This document shows positions 43,697-53,365 of a stretch of 64,000 nt of DNA, piece by piece. A program made the translations under genes and the position numbers. This DNA comes from Bacteroidetes bacterium RIFCSPLOWO2_12_FULL_35_15 (lineage in GTDB: Bacteria > Bacteroidota > Bacteroidia > 2-12-FULL-35-15): contig MEPB01000049.1 in the NCBI GenBank assembly GCA_001769385.1, positions 124,001-188,000 of the forward strand. The letters run 5' to 3'. Under the pieces are notes generated by a model, which searched no databases, had not been told where the DNA came from, and worked only from the letters and a program-made list of their open reading frames with translations. Numbering within the stretch: position 1 is the first letter of the stretch; each line of letters opens with the position of its first letter.

Positions 43697-43816
43697 TTTG
43701 CAAATATAGAGTTTGGCGTTTTGTAAACGATAATTAAATAGAAATATTATAACAAACCATTTAAATTGAAAATCGCATAATTTTATGGATTTTACTATAT
43801 TTGAAATAAAAAAATC

Positions 43817-45415
43817 ATGAGACAACACTACATTTATTTCTTTTTAGTTTTTTTGGGATCAGTTTTTCAAAAAAACAGTTTTGCCCAAAGCACTTACGTC
43901 TCTTCAAATTATGCAGTTTCCGGGGATACTCTTTATTTAACAAAAACTCAGGTTAGTGTAACTAATTTTGATACAAGTGGTGCCGGCCTTACACTTGATT
44001 ATTCAGCTTTATCAGGCGTGTCACAAAGACGGCTGATCTTTCGGGCACCCAATCAAACCGGATTTTCAATTGCACAATGGCCCTATATCTTTAATGCGAG
44101 TAATGTAAATCTATCTTCTACGGACGATAAAACATTTTCCACCGCAAATTTGCAATACACAGATCCGAATGATTATTATTTAAAGAATACATCCCTGCTT
44201 GAGCAAAAAGCTTCAAGCGCAAAAATAACCGTAGGTTCAACATCCGTAAATGTAAAAAATGTGTATGCCACTTCTGATGTATTATTGAAATTTCCACTTA
44301 ACTATGGAAATGTTGATTCATCAGAAGCATCCTTCACTACCAATATTCCCAATCTTTATTACAGAAGTACAACCATCAAAAGGGTAAATCGGATAACCGG
44401 GTGGGGGAGTGTTACTACTCCGTATGGTACTTTTTCAAATTGCTTGAAATTGGAATCAACAGTCAGAGAGATTGATACAGTTTCTATTGATACTGTGGGT
44501 TTCCCTCAAGACACACTTTATTATCGTGAGATAAAATGGTTTGACTCCTCAAAAAAATATGAAATTTTATATGTGAAACAAAATAAAATTGGTAACATGT
44601 ATGTTACTCAAACTGTGGAATACCTCGATAATAAACAGTTTTTTCAACCCATTGCACTTTTTGCGTATTTGCCTTTGGCTCCAATAGTTAATGATACAGT
44701 TACTTTTCAAAATTTAAGTACCAACAGCTATTCTTATTCCTGGGATTTTGATGATCCGGCAAGCGGGGCAAACAATACTTCTAACGTTACTAATCCTTTG
44801 CATATATTTAATACCCCCGGAGTCTTTCAAGTGATGCTCATCGCAACTAATGGCCCCTTGTTGGATACAGTTATTATTCCCGTAAGCGTTGCCACTATAC
44901 CGAGTGCTTCTTTTACTTATTCACCTTCGACAATTTTTGAAGGGGATACTGTTTTTTATACCAATACTTCTATAAATGCTGCTGTGTATAAATGGAATTT
45001 TGGAGACCCTTTGAGCGGTATTAAAGATACTTCTTTTTTAGCTGATCCAAAGCATGTATATGCGGTTGCAGGGACCTATTCTGTTGTGTTGATTGCATAC
45101 AGCAGTGCGGGTGCTGATACAGCCTACGCCTCCATACTTGTTGATCCTGCAATAGTAAGTTCTTTAACTGAGAATGATCCGGTGAATAACCTGACTCTGT
45201 TTCCAAATCCTTCTAATGGCGAAGTTTGTATTCAGGCAACAACTGATGGAGTTTATTCAATTATCAATGAATTGGGCCAAACGATCCGATCCTTTACATT
45301 AAATGTCGGCAATAATTATACTTTGAAAATTGAAAATTTAAGTAATGGTATTTACTTTATTGTTGGTTTTAGTAACAATAAAATGTCCAGGCAAAAAATG
45401 GTAATTGAGAAATAA
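43817..45415 (+). CDS. PKD-domain secreted protein with T9SS type A sorting domain
   Basis: 532 residues. Signal peptide ends KNSFAQ. Residues ~25-290 are an uncharacterised beta-rich domain. Two PKD domains follow at ~295-370 (YSYSWDFDDPASG, HIFNTPGVFQVMLIA) and ~380-455 (YKWNFGDPLSG, HVYAVAGTYSVVLIA). A type A T9SS domain ends the protein (LTLFPNPSNGEVCIQ, LSNGIYFIVGFSNNKMSRQKMVIEK). A good terminator lies 25 bp downstream. Probably a secreted or LPS-anchored surface protein. Confidence 0.88.
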   Translation: MRQHYIYFFLVFLGSVFQKNSFAQSTYVSSNYAVSGDTLYLTKTQVSVTNFDTSGAGLTLDYSALSGVSQRRLIFRAPNQTGFSIAQWPYIFNASNVNLSSTDDKTFSTANLQYTDPNDYYLKNTSLLEQKASSAKITVGSTSVNVKNVYATSDVLLKFPLNYGNVDSSEASFTTNIPNLYYRSTTIKRVNRITGWGSVTTPYGTFSNCLKLESTVREIDTVSIDTVGFPQDTLYYREIKWFDSSKKYEILYVKQNKIGNMYVTQTVEYLDNKQFFQPIALFAYLPLAPIVNDTVTFQNLSTNSYSYSWDFDDPASGANNTSNVTNPLHIFNTPGVFQVMLIATNGPLLDTVIIPVSVATIPSASFTYSPSTIFEGDTVFYTNTSINAAVYKWNFGDPLSGIKDTSFLADPKHVYAVAGTYSVVLIAYSSAGADTAYASILVDPAIVSSLTENDPVNNLTLFPNPSNGEVCIQATTDGVYSIINELGQTIRSFTLNVGNNYTLKIENLSNGIYFIVGFSNNKMSRQKMVIEK

Positions 45416-45440
45416 ATCAGGGAAAAGAAATTTTAAAAAC

Positions 45441-45470
45441 GGTCACAAAAATTTTGTGACCTTTTTTTTT
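45441..45470 (+). terminator. Rho-independent terminator
   Basis: Perfect stem GGTCACAAAA / TTTTGTGACC around a single base (a short loop forms from the A/T pairs), followed by nine T. It ends the PKD-domain gene. Confidence 0.85.
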
Positions 45471-45593
45471 ATGTTCGATTTTATCAGATATATATTTTAA
45501 TTTTCTATGTCGTGAATTTCATATAGAACAAAATCTTCAGCCTTGTGCTTTTATGGAATTTCATAAAGAATGGCATCAATCAATAAAAAACCA

Positions 45594-45601
45594 TAAATTT
45601 G
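45594..45601 (+). promoter_or_regulatory. Possible -7 box before the large SPOR protein gene
   Basis: TAAATTTG matches the TAnnTTTG consensus 110 bases before the ATG. The -33 position has no clear TTG, so support is weak. The surrounding 45471-45710 contains no other feature I can support. Confidence 0.3.
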
Positions 45602-45710
45602 TATGTTAAGGTGGTAACTAAACATTTTTGGAAGAAAAGAGGGGATAGTTTAGTATTAAAATTAAAATATAAAAAAGACGCAATTCCCCATCTATCGGGC
45701 TATTCTATAT

Positions 45711-48700
45711 ATGAGTAAGAATTTAAGGATCATCTACATTTTATTTCTGCTTTTGGGCTTGGAAACTCATTTGGCTTTTGCCCAAACTTCCTTTGCTTCT
45801 GAAGACGATATGAAAAAGCAGGCTCAGAAACTATTTTCTGACGAGGAGTTTGAACAAGCTTTCCCATTGTATTCGCAACTTGTTAGTCTTTACCCAAAAG
45901 ATCCCAATTATAACTATCGGCTTGGCGTTTGTATGCTTTTTGCCAGTGATGATAAGGAGCGCCCTATCCCGTTTTTAGAATTTGCCTCACATAGCAAAGA
46001 CGTTGATAAGGAAGCTTTTTATTATTTAGGAAAAGCATATCATCTGAATTATCGTTTTGATGAAGCGATAGCTTCTTATTTCGCTTATAAAAAAGTTGCA
46101 TCTAATTCAAATGCACAGCGATTAATGGTGGATCACCAGATCGAAATGTGTAAAAATGGTAAACAATTGTTGCGCAACCTTACTGATCTGATTGTGATTG
46201 ATAAAAAAGAAATGAGTCGTGAAGATTTTTATCGCTCGTATGATATTTCAGGTTTAGGAGGAAAATTACTTTCAAAACCTGATGAAAAAGAGTTTAAAAC
46301 GCCACTCGACAAAAAGAAAAAGGATAATTCCATCATCTATCTGGCATCAAATAATAATCAAATTTATTTTGCAAGTTATGGTACTGATGGTAAACATGGG
46401 AAAGATATTTTCCTGGTTAAAAAATTACCAAACGGAGAATGGAGTCAGGGCCAAACACTGGGAAGCCCTATAAATACAGAGTATGATGAAGATTATCCGT
46501 TTCTTCATCCCAATGGAAGAGTATTGTATTTCTGTTCAAAAGGCCATAACTCAATGGGTGGATATGATATTTTTAAATCCACTTTTAATACAGAAACAAA
46601 CAACTGGAATCCTCCTGTAAACCTTGACTTTCCTATTAATACTCCTGATGATGATATTTTATATGTAACAGATGGAAATGAAAAAGAAGCCTATTTTTCT
46701 TCTGCTCGATCAAGTAAAACAGGAAGTACAGCCGTTTATCATATAAATGTAGAACGGAAACCAATTGATTTTGCCATCATTAAAGGAACTGTTGTAAAAA
46801 ACCGGGACAATCAAAAGCTCGATGCGAAAATTACAGTTAAGGATCTGGCCGACAATTCCATTCTTGGGATATATAATTCAAGCCCCGAAACCGGAATTTA
46901 TGTTATTAATTTACCCAGTAGTGGAAGATTTTTATATACGGTAGAATCAGAAGGATTTGCTACTCAATCTGAAATGATAACGCTACCCATGCAGCATGAA
47001 TTCAAACCCATGAAGCAAGAAATTAGTTATGATCCGACTACAGATAAATTAATAGTGAAAAATTCATTTGATCAGGAAATAGATGATTCTAACTACCTGT
47101 TGGCGATGAAGTATATCAAAGAAAAATCAAAAATGGATGTTTCTCCGGTAGAATCTGTTACTACCGATGCTTCGAAAGAAATTGATACAGTTTCTGCTCA
47201 GCTTGCTTCAAATCAAAATAAAAATACTACAACAACTACCGGTTTAACAAATGATGACATTGTTAAAATCGCTTATAACGATGCAAAGGATGTTGAAACG
47301 GAAGCCAAAGATCTGCGGGAACAAGCAGATATCGCTCTGAATTTTGCAAATCAAAAAAATGAACAGGCACAAAACAAAACAAAAGAAGCTTCTGGCTTTA
47401 TGGAGGAAGCAGCCAAAACAGATGATAACATAAAAAAACAAGCGATAACCGAAAAGGCTGCAGATGCTTCTAAAGAAGCAGAATTATTAAATCAGGAAAC
47501 GGTAAGTGCTTTTAATTTGGCTAAAAAATTAGACATCGCTGCAAAGGCGAAACAGGAAGAAGCTGATCTATCCCTGAAATATTCTCAGGATCTGGAGGCT
47601 GCCGTGAAATCAAAAAATGCAACAGATGCCTTGGCTAGACTAGAGGCTCAGGAAAAAAAACTGGAAGAGTTGAGTCAGAAAAATTCAGCAACTTCTTCGA
47701 TCTCTAACAGCTTAAAAATTGATCTTGATAACAAGCAACGTGAATTGGATAAAGCAATTCAAACATCTTCTGACCTGAAGACAGAAATTGCCGACAATGA
47801 AACGATCATCACTAATTTAGGAGATGATCTTGATAATACAAAAAATGAAGATCTGCAAAAAGGATTAAGCAATCAGATCGATGAGTTAAATAAAGATATT
47901 GCTGAAAAGCAAAAACAAATTGATCAGAATGAATTGGTAGTTGCAAAATTGCAAAAAGAGCTGGCCGGAATTAATAATGAAAATTTATTAGTAAATTCTG
48001 TTATCGATCAATCCAAGACAGGAACAAGCGAGACAGCGGCAGCAAATGTGGCTTCAATAGATAAAAATAAATTAGAGGAACAGGTTAATAATATTAAGAA
48101 TTCATCAAGCAGCACCAACTCAATTGCAACAACAACTTCTAACAATCAACAACCAACAGCCAATTATGATAAATACACAACTGATCTGGCTGCTGCCGAA
48201 AAATTAACAGATGAAATTGAACGTGAAAAAACAAAATCTGATGTTTTGAAAAAATGGTCGGAGGCAATTGATTCGGATGTTGCAAAACAAAAACAAAATT
48301 TAGTTTCGGCTACCTCTGAAGAAAAAACTAGCATTAACCAAAAAATTGCCGATGCAGAAAAGTTGTCTGCTGAAAAACAAACTCAGTCTGATGTAAGTTT
48401 GGCAAAAGTGGAAACACTTAAACAAAAACAAGTTATTGCTGCTAACACAACGAATAACACAACAACGAATGTAACTACAACATCCAACAATCAGCAACAG
48501 GAAACAAATCCGGCATTTACCAAATATGAAACTAATTTAGCGGATGCTGAAAAAATAACAGATGCAACAGAACGCGAAAAAGCAAAAGCTGATCTGTATC
48601 TTATGTGGTCACAAGCATTAGATGCTGATATTGCAAAACAAAAACAAAATCTGAATGCTACCACTGATCCGGAACAAAAAGAAATTATAGCAAAAAGAAT

Positions 48701-51449
48701 TGAGGAGGAAGAAAAATTGTCGGGTGAAAAACAAACACAGTCTGATGTAAGTTTGGCTAAGTTGGAGTCCTTAAAACAACAAAAGGCTATTGCAACCAAC
48801 AACCAACAACCAACAACCAACGAACAGCCTTTGGTTATTCCCGATTATAAAAAATATGAAGACAACTTAGCAGATGCCGAAAAAATTTCAGATGAATCGG
48901 AACGCGAAAAAACAAAAGCAGATGTTTTTAAAAAATGGTCAGAAGCAATTGAAATGGATGTTGCAAAACAAAAACAAAGTCTGGAAACTACAACTGATAC
49001 AGAGCAAAAAGCATTGTTGGCAAAAAATATTTCGGATGCGGAACAATTATATAAAGAGAAACAAACACAATCTGATAATAGTTTAGCAAAGGTTGAAACC
49101 TTAAAACAACAAAATGAAACTGTAACAACTAATGTTACACCGGTAACAAACAATGAGCAACCAATAACAACTCCTGATTATAAAGTTTATTCCGATAATT
49201 TTGCAGAAGCAGAAAAAATCAGCGATGAAACAGAACGCGAAAAAACAAAAGCAGATGTTTTGAAAAAATGGTCAGAAGCAATTGATGCAGATGTTGCAAA
49301 ACAAAAACAGGAATTTATTGCTACCACTGATCCGGAAAAGAAAAAATTACTTTCAGAAACAATATCAGCCGGAAAAGAACTTTCTGAAGAAAAACAACTT
49401 TTAGCAAATGAATCTTTGGCGAAAGTAGAATCAATCAAACAACCGCTTGTTGTTCATACAAATACAGTTATTCCTCCCGATACTTCTGTTACACAAAATA
49501 CAACAGAAACGAATGCCGGAACAACTGTAAAATCAGTAAATGCAACAACAAACGAGAGTCGGACACCTTATAGCGCAAGCGGTGTAGCTGATCAAATTGA
49601 AAAGTCGAATATAATTAATAAAGAGGCCGATGATCTGATTGCACGGTCTGTAGAGTTAAAATCACAGGCAGTGGAGCAAACCAATGAAGAAACAAAAAAC
49701 TCAATGTATGCTCAATCTGAAGATCTGATAAAACAGTCGAAAGATAAAAAAATGGAAGCTGCCCAGCTTATAGCTTCTGCTAATAAAGCACAGTTTTTTG
49801 AAAATCAGGAACTGCTGAATAAATATGTTATCATGTTTCAAAAAAATGAAGCGGACGAAATTTCTATCGCAGAAATGATGAGTGATGAATCGAAAATATT
49901 TTTTGAGAAGGGACAGAAATTCCGTACACAAGCCGATTCATCTAATTTATATTATGAAAAAGAAGCAGCAACAGATGAAGCATACAAAAACGAATTGATA
50001 GCTTTGGATAAACAAAGAAGAGGAATTGATATTTACAAAAAATATGATACAACAGGTGCAGCTAATTTAGCTGTAGCTAGTACTTCAAATAAAAATCCTG
50101 ATAATGTAAACACGACAGAACCAACAACTAACACAACTCAACCAATAACTAACACAACACAACCTGAAACAAATACAACACAACCAACTAACACAATACA
50201 GCCTGTAACTAATACTATACAACCTTCTGTAATTTCATTGGAAGAGAATGAAAAATTTGAACGGAAATCTGTTCCTGTTTATTCAGCTAACAAGCCAATT
50301 CCGGTAAATGAAAAATTGCCTGAAGGATTGATTTTTAAAGTTCAGATCGGTGCATTCAAAAATCCGATACCGCAAGATCTGTTTCAGGGAATGAGTCCAA
50401 TAACAGGAGAAACTACCCCACAAGGATTTATACGATATACTGCAGGTTTATTTATTAAGTTTTCTACAGCAGATAAAGTGAAAAAAGAGATCAGAGATCT
50501 GGGATATAAAGATGCGTTTGTTGTGGCATTTTTAAATGGAAAACGTATCTCCATGAATGAAGCATTGACAATGGCCGGTATCAATCCTGCAGAAATTGCA
50601 CAAGCGAATAATAACCAAACATCAACTACAACACAAACCCCTGTTGCAACAACTAACAACCAACAACCGATTGCAAATAACCAACAAACAGCAATTGCCC
50701 ATACCGAAAACATTGCAGCTGTAAATGGTTTATTTTATACGGTTCAGATAGGAGTGTTTTCTCAACAGGTTTCCTCAGAAAAGCTTTATAATATTCAACC
50801 ATTGTATATCGAAACAGCACCGAATGGAAATTTACGTTACAACACGGGTATTTATAACAATGTTCAGCGTGCAGCGGAAGCAAAAGATATAATTGTTGGA
50901 AAAGGATTAAAAGACGCATATGTTACTGCTTATTACCAAGGGAAACGAATTTCTTTGACAGAGGCAAAACAACTTGAAGCACAAGGAAGCTCTGTTTTTT
51001 CAACTGTTTCAACTATCAATGAGATGCCAAATTTTAATACTGTTGCAAATCAAACACCTGCTGTAAATACGCATACGGAACAACCAATCACCAATAACCA
51101 GCAGCCAAATTCAAATGAAAACCAGCAATTGAATAAGATAATTGATCAAAATAACACACAAACGATTGAATCTGGTGTTATCTATAAAGTGCAGATAGGT
51201 GCATTTTCAAATGAGGTTCCTTTGCAAGTTGCCAATAAGTTTTTGAGTATTGCATCAGAAGGAATAAAAAATTATAAAGACGAAAAAGGGTTGACGATAT
51301 ACACGATTGGTAGTTTCAAAACATATGATGAAGCAGCAGCCTCAAAAGTAAAAGTTGCCGGAGCAGGTATTCCGGATGCATTTATTGTTGCCTATAACAA
51401 TGGAAAAAAAATCAGCCTGGATGAAGCAAAAACTTTATTAAACAAATGA
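45711..51449 (+). CDS. Giant PorE-like envelope protein: TPR, PD40 propeller, coiled-coil repeats, three SPOR-type domains
   Basis: 1912 residues. Signal peptide 1-25 (HLAFAQ). TPR-like helices ~30-150. PD40/WD40-like propeller ~205-335 (NQIYFASYGTDGKHGKDIFLV, EDYPFLHPNGRVLYFCSKG, GGYDIFKS). Carboxypeptidase-regulatory-like domain ~350-430. Coiled coil ~520-770. Four homologous ~110-residue helical units begin at about 818, 935, 1044 and 1155 (core AEKxxDExEREKxKxDVxKKWSEAI). Three SPOR-like domains begin at about 1540, 1673 and 1823 (KVQIGAF, TVQIGVF, KVQIGAF), each closing with AFVVAFLNGKRIS-type strands. The first three modules match PorE, the T9SS protein that tethers the system to peptidoglycan with an OmpA domain; here SPOR domains would do that. 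Its stop overlaps the clpS start (ATGA). Confidence 0.85.
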   Translation: MSKNLRIIYILFLLLGLETHLAFAQTSFASEDDMKKQAQKLFSDEEFEQAFPLYSQLVSLYPKDPNYNYRLGVCMLFASDDKERPIPFLEFASHSKDVDKEAFYYLGKAYHLNYRFDEAIASYFAYKKVASNSNAQRLMVDHQIEMCKNGKQLLRNLTDLIVIDKKEMSREDFYRSYDISGLGGKLLSKPDEKEFKTPLDKKKKDNSIIYLASNNNQIYFASYGTDGKHGKDIFLVKKLPNGEWSQGQTLGSPINTEYDEDYPFLHPNGRVLYFCSKGHNSMGGYDIFKSTFNTETNNWNPPVNLDFPINTPDDDILYVTDGNEKEAYFSSARSSKTGSTAVYHINVERKPIDFAIIKGTVVKNRDNQKLDAKITVKDLADNSILGIYNSSPETGIYVINLPSSGRFLYTVESEGFATQSEMITLPMQHEFKPMKQEISYDPTTDKLIVKNSFDQEIDDSNYLLAMKYIKEKSKMDVSPVESVTTDASKEIDTVSAQLASNQNKNTTTTTGLTNDDIVKIAYNDAKDVETEAKDLREQADIALNFANQKNEQAQNKTKEASGFMEEAAKTDDNIKKQAITEKAADASKEAELLNQETVSAFNLAKKLDIAAKAKQEEADLSLKYSQDLEAAVKSKNATDALARLEAQEKKLEELSQKNSATSSISNSLKIDLDNKQRELDKAIQTSSDLKTEIADNETIITNLGDDLDNTKNEDLQKGLSNQIDELNKDIAEKQKQIDQNELVVAKLQKELAGINNENLLVNSVIDQSKTGTSETAAANVASIDKNKLEEQVNNIKNSSSSTNSIATTTSNNQQPTANYDKYTTDLAAAEKLTDEIEREKTKSDVLKKWSEAIDSDVAKQKQNLVSATSEEKTSINQKIADAEKLSAEKQTQSDVSLAKVETLKQKQVIAANTTNNTTTNVTTTSNNQQQETNPAFTKYETNLADAEKITDATEREKAKADLYLMWSQALDADIAKQKQNLNATTDPEQKEIIAKRIEEEEKLSGEKQTQSDVSLAKLESLKQQKAIATNNQQPTTNEQPLVIPDYKKYEDNLADAEKISDESEREKTKADVFKKWSEAIEMDVAKQKQSLETTTDTEQKALLAKNISDAEQLYKEKQTQSDNSLAKVETLKQQNETVTTNVTPVTNNEQPITTPDYKVYSDNFAEAEKISDETEREKTKADVLKKWSEAIDADVAKQKQEFIATTDPEKKKLLSETISAGKELSEEKQLLANESLAKVESIKQPLVVHTNTVIPPDTSVTQNTTETNAGTTVKSVNATTNESRTPYSASGVADQIEKSNIINKEADDLIARSVELKSQAVEQTNEETKNSMYAQSEDLIKQSKDKKMEAAQLIASANKAQFFENQELLNKYVIMFQKNEADEISIAEMMSDESKIFFEKGQKFRTQADSSNLYYEKEAATDEAYKNELIALDKQRRGIDIYKKYDTTGAANLAVASTSNKNPDNVNTTEPTTNTTQPITNTTQPETNTTQPTNTIQPVTNTIQPSVISLEENEKFERKSVPVYSANKPIPVNEKLPEGLIFKVQIGAFKNPIPQDLFQGMSPITGETTPQGFIRYTAGLFIKFSTADKVKKEIRDLGYKDAFVVAFLNGKRISMNEALTMAGINPAEIAQANNNQTSTTTQTPVATTNNQQPIANNQQTAIAHTENIAAVNGLFYTVQIGVFSQQVSSEKLYNIQPLYIETAPNGNLRYNTGIYNNVQRAAEAKDIIVGKGLKDAYVTAYYQGKRISLTEAKQLEAQGSSVFSTVSTINEMPNFNTVANQTPAVNTHTEQPITNNQQPNSNENQQLNKIIDQNNTQTIESGVIYKVQIGAFSNEVPLQVANKFLSIASEGIKNYKDEKGLTIYTIGSFKTYDEAAASKVKVAGAGIPDAFIVAYNNGKKISLDEAKTLLNK
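48117..51140 (+). repeat. Recurrent AAC/CAA-rich minisatellite-like linkers
   Basis: Short CAACAACCAAC-type runs recur between the domains of the giant protein, for example at 48117-48160, 48791-48826, 50120-50220, 50648-50690 and 51080-51130. They encode Asn/Gln/Thr/Pro linkers (NNQQPTTN, TTQPITNTTQ). The runs can slip, so linker length may vary between strains. Confidence 0.7.
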
Positions 51450-51754
51450 TGAACACCCAAAATTTTGATAAGAAACATCACGACCCGGATGTTGAATCGG
51501 ATGTACTTTTAGCACCGGATGAAGTGGAAGTGTCTGATAAGCAAATAATACTTTATAATGATGATTTTAATACGTTCGATTTTGTAATTGAATCATTGAT
51601 AAAGGTTTGTAAACAGGATCCAATACAGGCTGAACAATGTACTTTTCTGGTTCATTACAAAGGGAAATGTTCTGTTAAAAAAGGTTCCTATGAAGTGTTG
51701 GAACCCTATTGTACTGCTTTATTAGAGCGAGGTCTGACGGCTGAGATAGAATAA
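51446..51754 (+). CDS. clpS: ATP-dependent Clp protease adaptor ClpS
   Basis: 102 residues, normal length. Core QIILYNDDFNTFDFVIESLIKVCKQDPIQAEQCTFLVHYKGKCSVKKGSYEVLEPYCTALLERGLTAEIE carries the ClpS signature NDDxxTxxxV. It delivers N-degron substrates to ClpA/C-ClpP in the cytoplasm. The ATG at 51446 overlaps the TGA of the giant SPOR protein (ATGATGA), pointing to translational coupling; a second ATG at 51449 is an alternative. Confidence 0.93.
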   Translation: MMNTQNFDKKHHDPDVESDVLLAPDEVEVSDKQIILYNDDFNTFDFVIESLIKVCKQDPIQAEQCTFLVHYKGKCSVKKGSYEVLEPYCTALLERGLTAEIE

Positions 51755-51779
51755 TAAAATATATATATTTTTAGTTTTC

Positions 51780-52583
51780 ATGAGAAGACGACACTATACT
51801 TTAGGACTAATCCTAACCTTGCTTTTTGTTGCATGTGAAAAAGTTCCAATCACCGGCCGTAAGCAAATGAACTTAATTTCAGAATCAGAATTGATTGGAA
51901 TGAGTTTAACAAATTATAAAAATTTTCTTATAAAAACGCCTGCCGTTGCAGTCGCTGATGCAAATGCACAGCTGGTAAAAAAGGTAGGTAACAATATCTC
52001 GAAAGCTGTTACTGCATTTATGGCACAAAAGGGATTGTCGAGCAGATTGACAGGTTATCAATGGGAATTTAATCTGGTAAAGGAAAATACGGTAAATGCA
52101 TGGTGCATGCCAGGTGGAAAAGTGGTGGTATATTCAGGCTTGTTAGCTGTTACGCAAACAGAATCTGCATTAGCTTGTGTAATGGGACATGAAATTGCAC
52201 ATGCTGTTGCAAGGCATGGTAATGAAAGAATGAGTCAATCACTCCTTGTGCAGGTTGGTGGAACAGCTTTACAAGTAGCACTTTCACAAAAACCTCAATT
52301 AACTCAGGATATCTTTTTACAATCATTTGGAGTAACTTCTCAATTGGGAATGTTAAAATATTCCCGGACCCATGAAAGCGAAGCCGATAAGATGGGTTTA
52401 GTTTTTATGGCTATGGCAGGTTATGATCCGAATGATGCTATTGCTTTTTGGGAACGTATGGCAAAAACAGGTGGAGGAAATCAAACTTTAGAATTGTTGA
52501 ATACACATCCAAGCGATGAGAAACGTATTGCAGATATTAAAAAGTTTTTACCGGAAGCATTGAAATATTATAAAAAGAAATAA
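51780..52583 (+). CDS. M48 family zinc metallopeptidase lipoprotein
   Basis: 267 residues with a lipoprotein signal (LTLLFVACEKVP), then PITGRKQMNLISESE, the usual N-terminus of YcaL/LoiP-type M48 proteases. Zinc motif HEIAH at residues 137-141 and the third ligand E201 in HESEADKMG; VNAWCMPGGKVVVYSGLL is also diagnostic. A periplasmic outer-membrane quality-control protease is likely. It lies 25 bp after clpS on the same strand and may be cotranscribed. Confidence 0.93.
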   Translation: MRRRHYTLGLILTLLFVACEKVPITGRKQMNLISESELIGMSLTNYKNFLIKTPAVAVADANAQLVKKVGNNISKAVTAFMAQKGLSSRLTGYQWEFNLVKENTVNAWCMPGGKVVVYSGLLAVTQTESALACVMGHEIAHAVARHGNERMSQSLLVQVGGTALQVALSQKPQLTQDIFLQSFGVTSQLGMLKYSRTHESEADKMGLVFMAMAGYDPNDAIAFWERMAKTGGGNQTLELLNTHPSDEKRIADIKKFLPEALKYYKKK

Positions 52584-52590
52584 ATTAATT

Positions 52591-53103
52591 TTATAGAAAC
52601 GATTCTAATTTGGCTACCAGGTCATTTAGCAATACTGCTTTTTCGGAAGTAATATTTTTTTGATATTCTTTCACTTTTATTATTCCTTCTTTAACGTGAG
52701 TATCAGTAAACGGTCCTTCCATATTTTCAATAACAGTGATTGCTTCTAAGGAAACTAAATAGTCGGCATCAAGAGCCAGGTTGATGAAAAAAGGGAGTTG
52801 GGTACTGAAATTTATTTCTGATTCCCAGCAAGCGGCAACCAGAATATGTTTTTTGTGTTTCATTTTCGAATTAAAAATTGCTGTTATAAGCAAATCCCCG
52901 GCATTTTCTTTCTTTAAGGTAAGTAAAGCTTCTTCTTTTAATTCTTTGTTTTCGGGGTCAGTCAGAAGAGAAACGATTGCTGAGATCTTCTCTTCCATAA
53001 TATCATCTATATTCAAATCATCAGTTGAACCAACAATTTTTGTTACATACTCCTCCGGATTAAAATACTTTTTTAATCCATCTTTATTTTCCTCTTTATC
53101 CAT
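52591..53103 (-). CDS. HEAT-repeat-like cytoplasmic protein
   Basis: 170 residues, acidic and helical, no signal peptide. Regions SAIVSLLTDPENKELKEEALLTLKKENAGDLLITAIF and FINLALDADYLVSLEAITVIENM fit HEAT-type helix pairs. It ends 7 bp from the convergent M48 gene. No motif suggests enzymatic activity. Function unknown. Confidence 0.65.
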   Translation of the reverse strand: MDKEENKDGLKKYFNPEEYVTKIVGSTDDLNIDDIMEEKISAIVSLLTDPENKELKEEALLTLKKENAGDLLITAIFNSKMKHKKHILVAACWESEINFSTQLPFFINLALDADYLVSLEAITVIENMEGPFTDTHVKEGIIKVKEYQKNITSEKAVLLNDLVAKLESFL

Positions 53104-53365
53104 GATTTGCTAATTTTCCGATTATTTAATAATCTATAAACAAATATGAGAATTTTTTTTGTATTTCGCTTGTTGAGAAATAGCTGAATAATTCATTTGC
53201 ACTTAAATTAGATTAGGAATAAAGTAAGTTCATCGATGATATTCAACTATTTGTAGAAAACAATGTTTGGAGTACACATTTTACTGTTAATAAGTTAAGA
53301 GCACGCACTTTGCTTTTGTAGAATATTTAGATTCTATTTGCTTAGTAAAAATTAAAAAATTAATT

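Noticed and set aside
43796-43803. TATATTTG before the PKD-domain gene as a promoter
   Set aside because: It ends 13 bases before the ATG and the nearest upstream TTG is about 27 bases from it, outside the usual spacing.
48300-49438. Series of minus-strand frames (48300-48497, 48491-48820, 48845-49153, 49187-49438)
   Set aside because: They recur because the plus-strand coding repeats recur; Cys/Phe/Ser-rich products mirror Lys/Glu/Ala codons on the coding strand.
48117-51140. Regularly recurring CAACAACCAAC strings as a possible CRISPR array
   Set aside because: They are in frame inside one coding sequence, have unequal spacing and encode linkers; no repeat-spacer structure.
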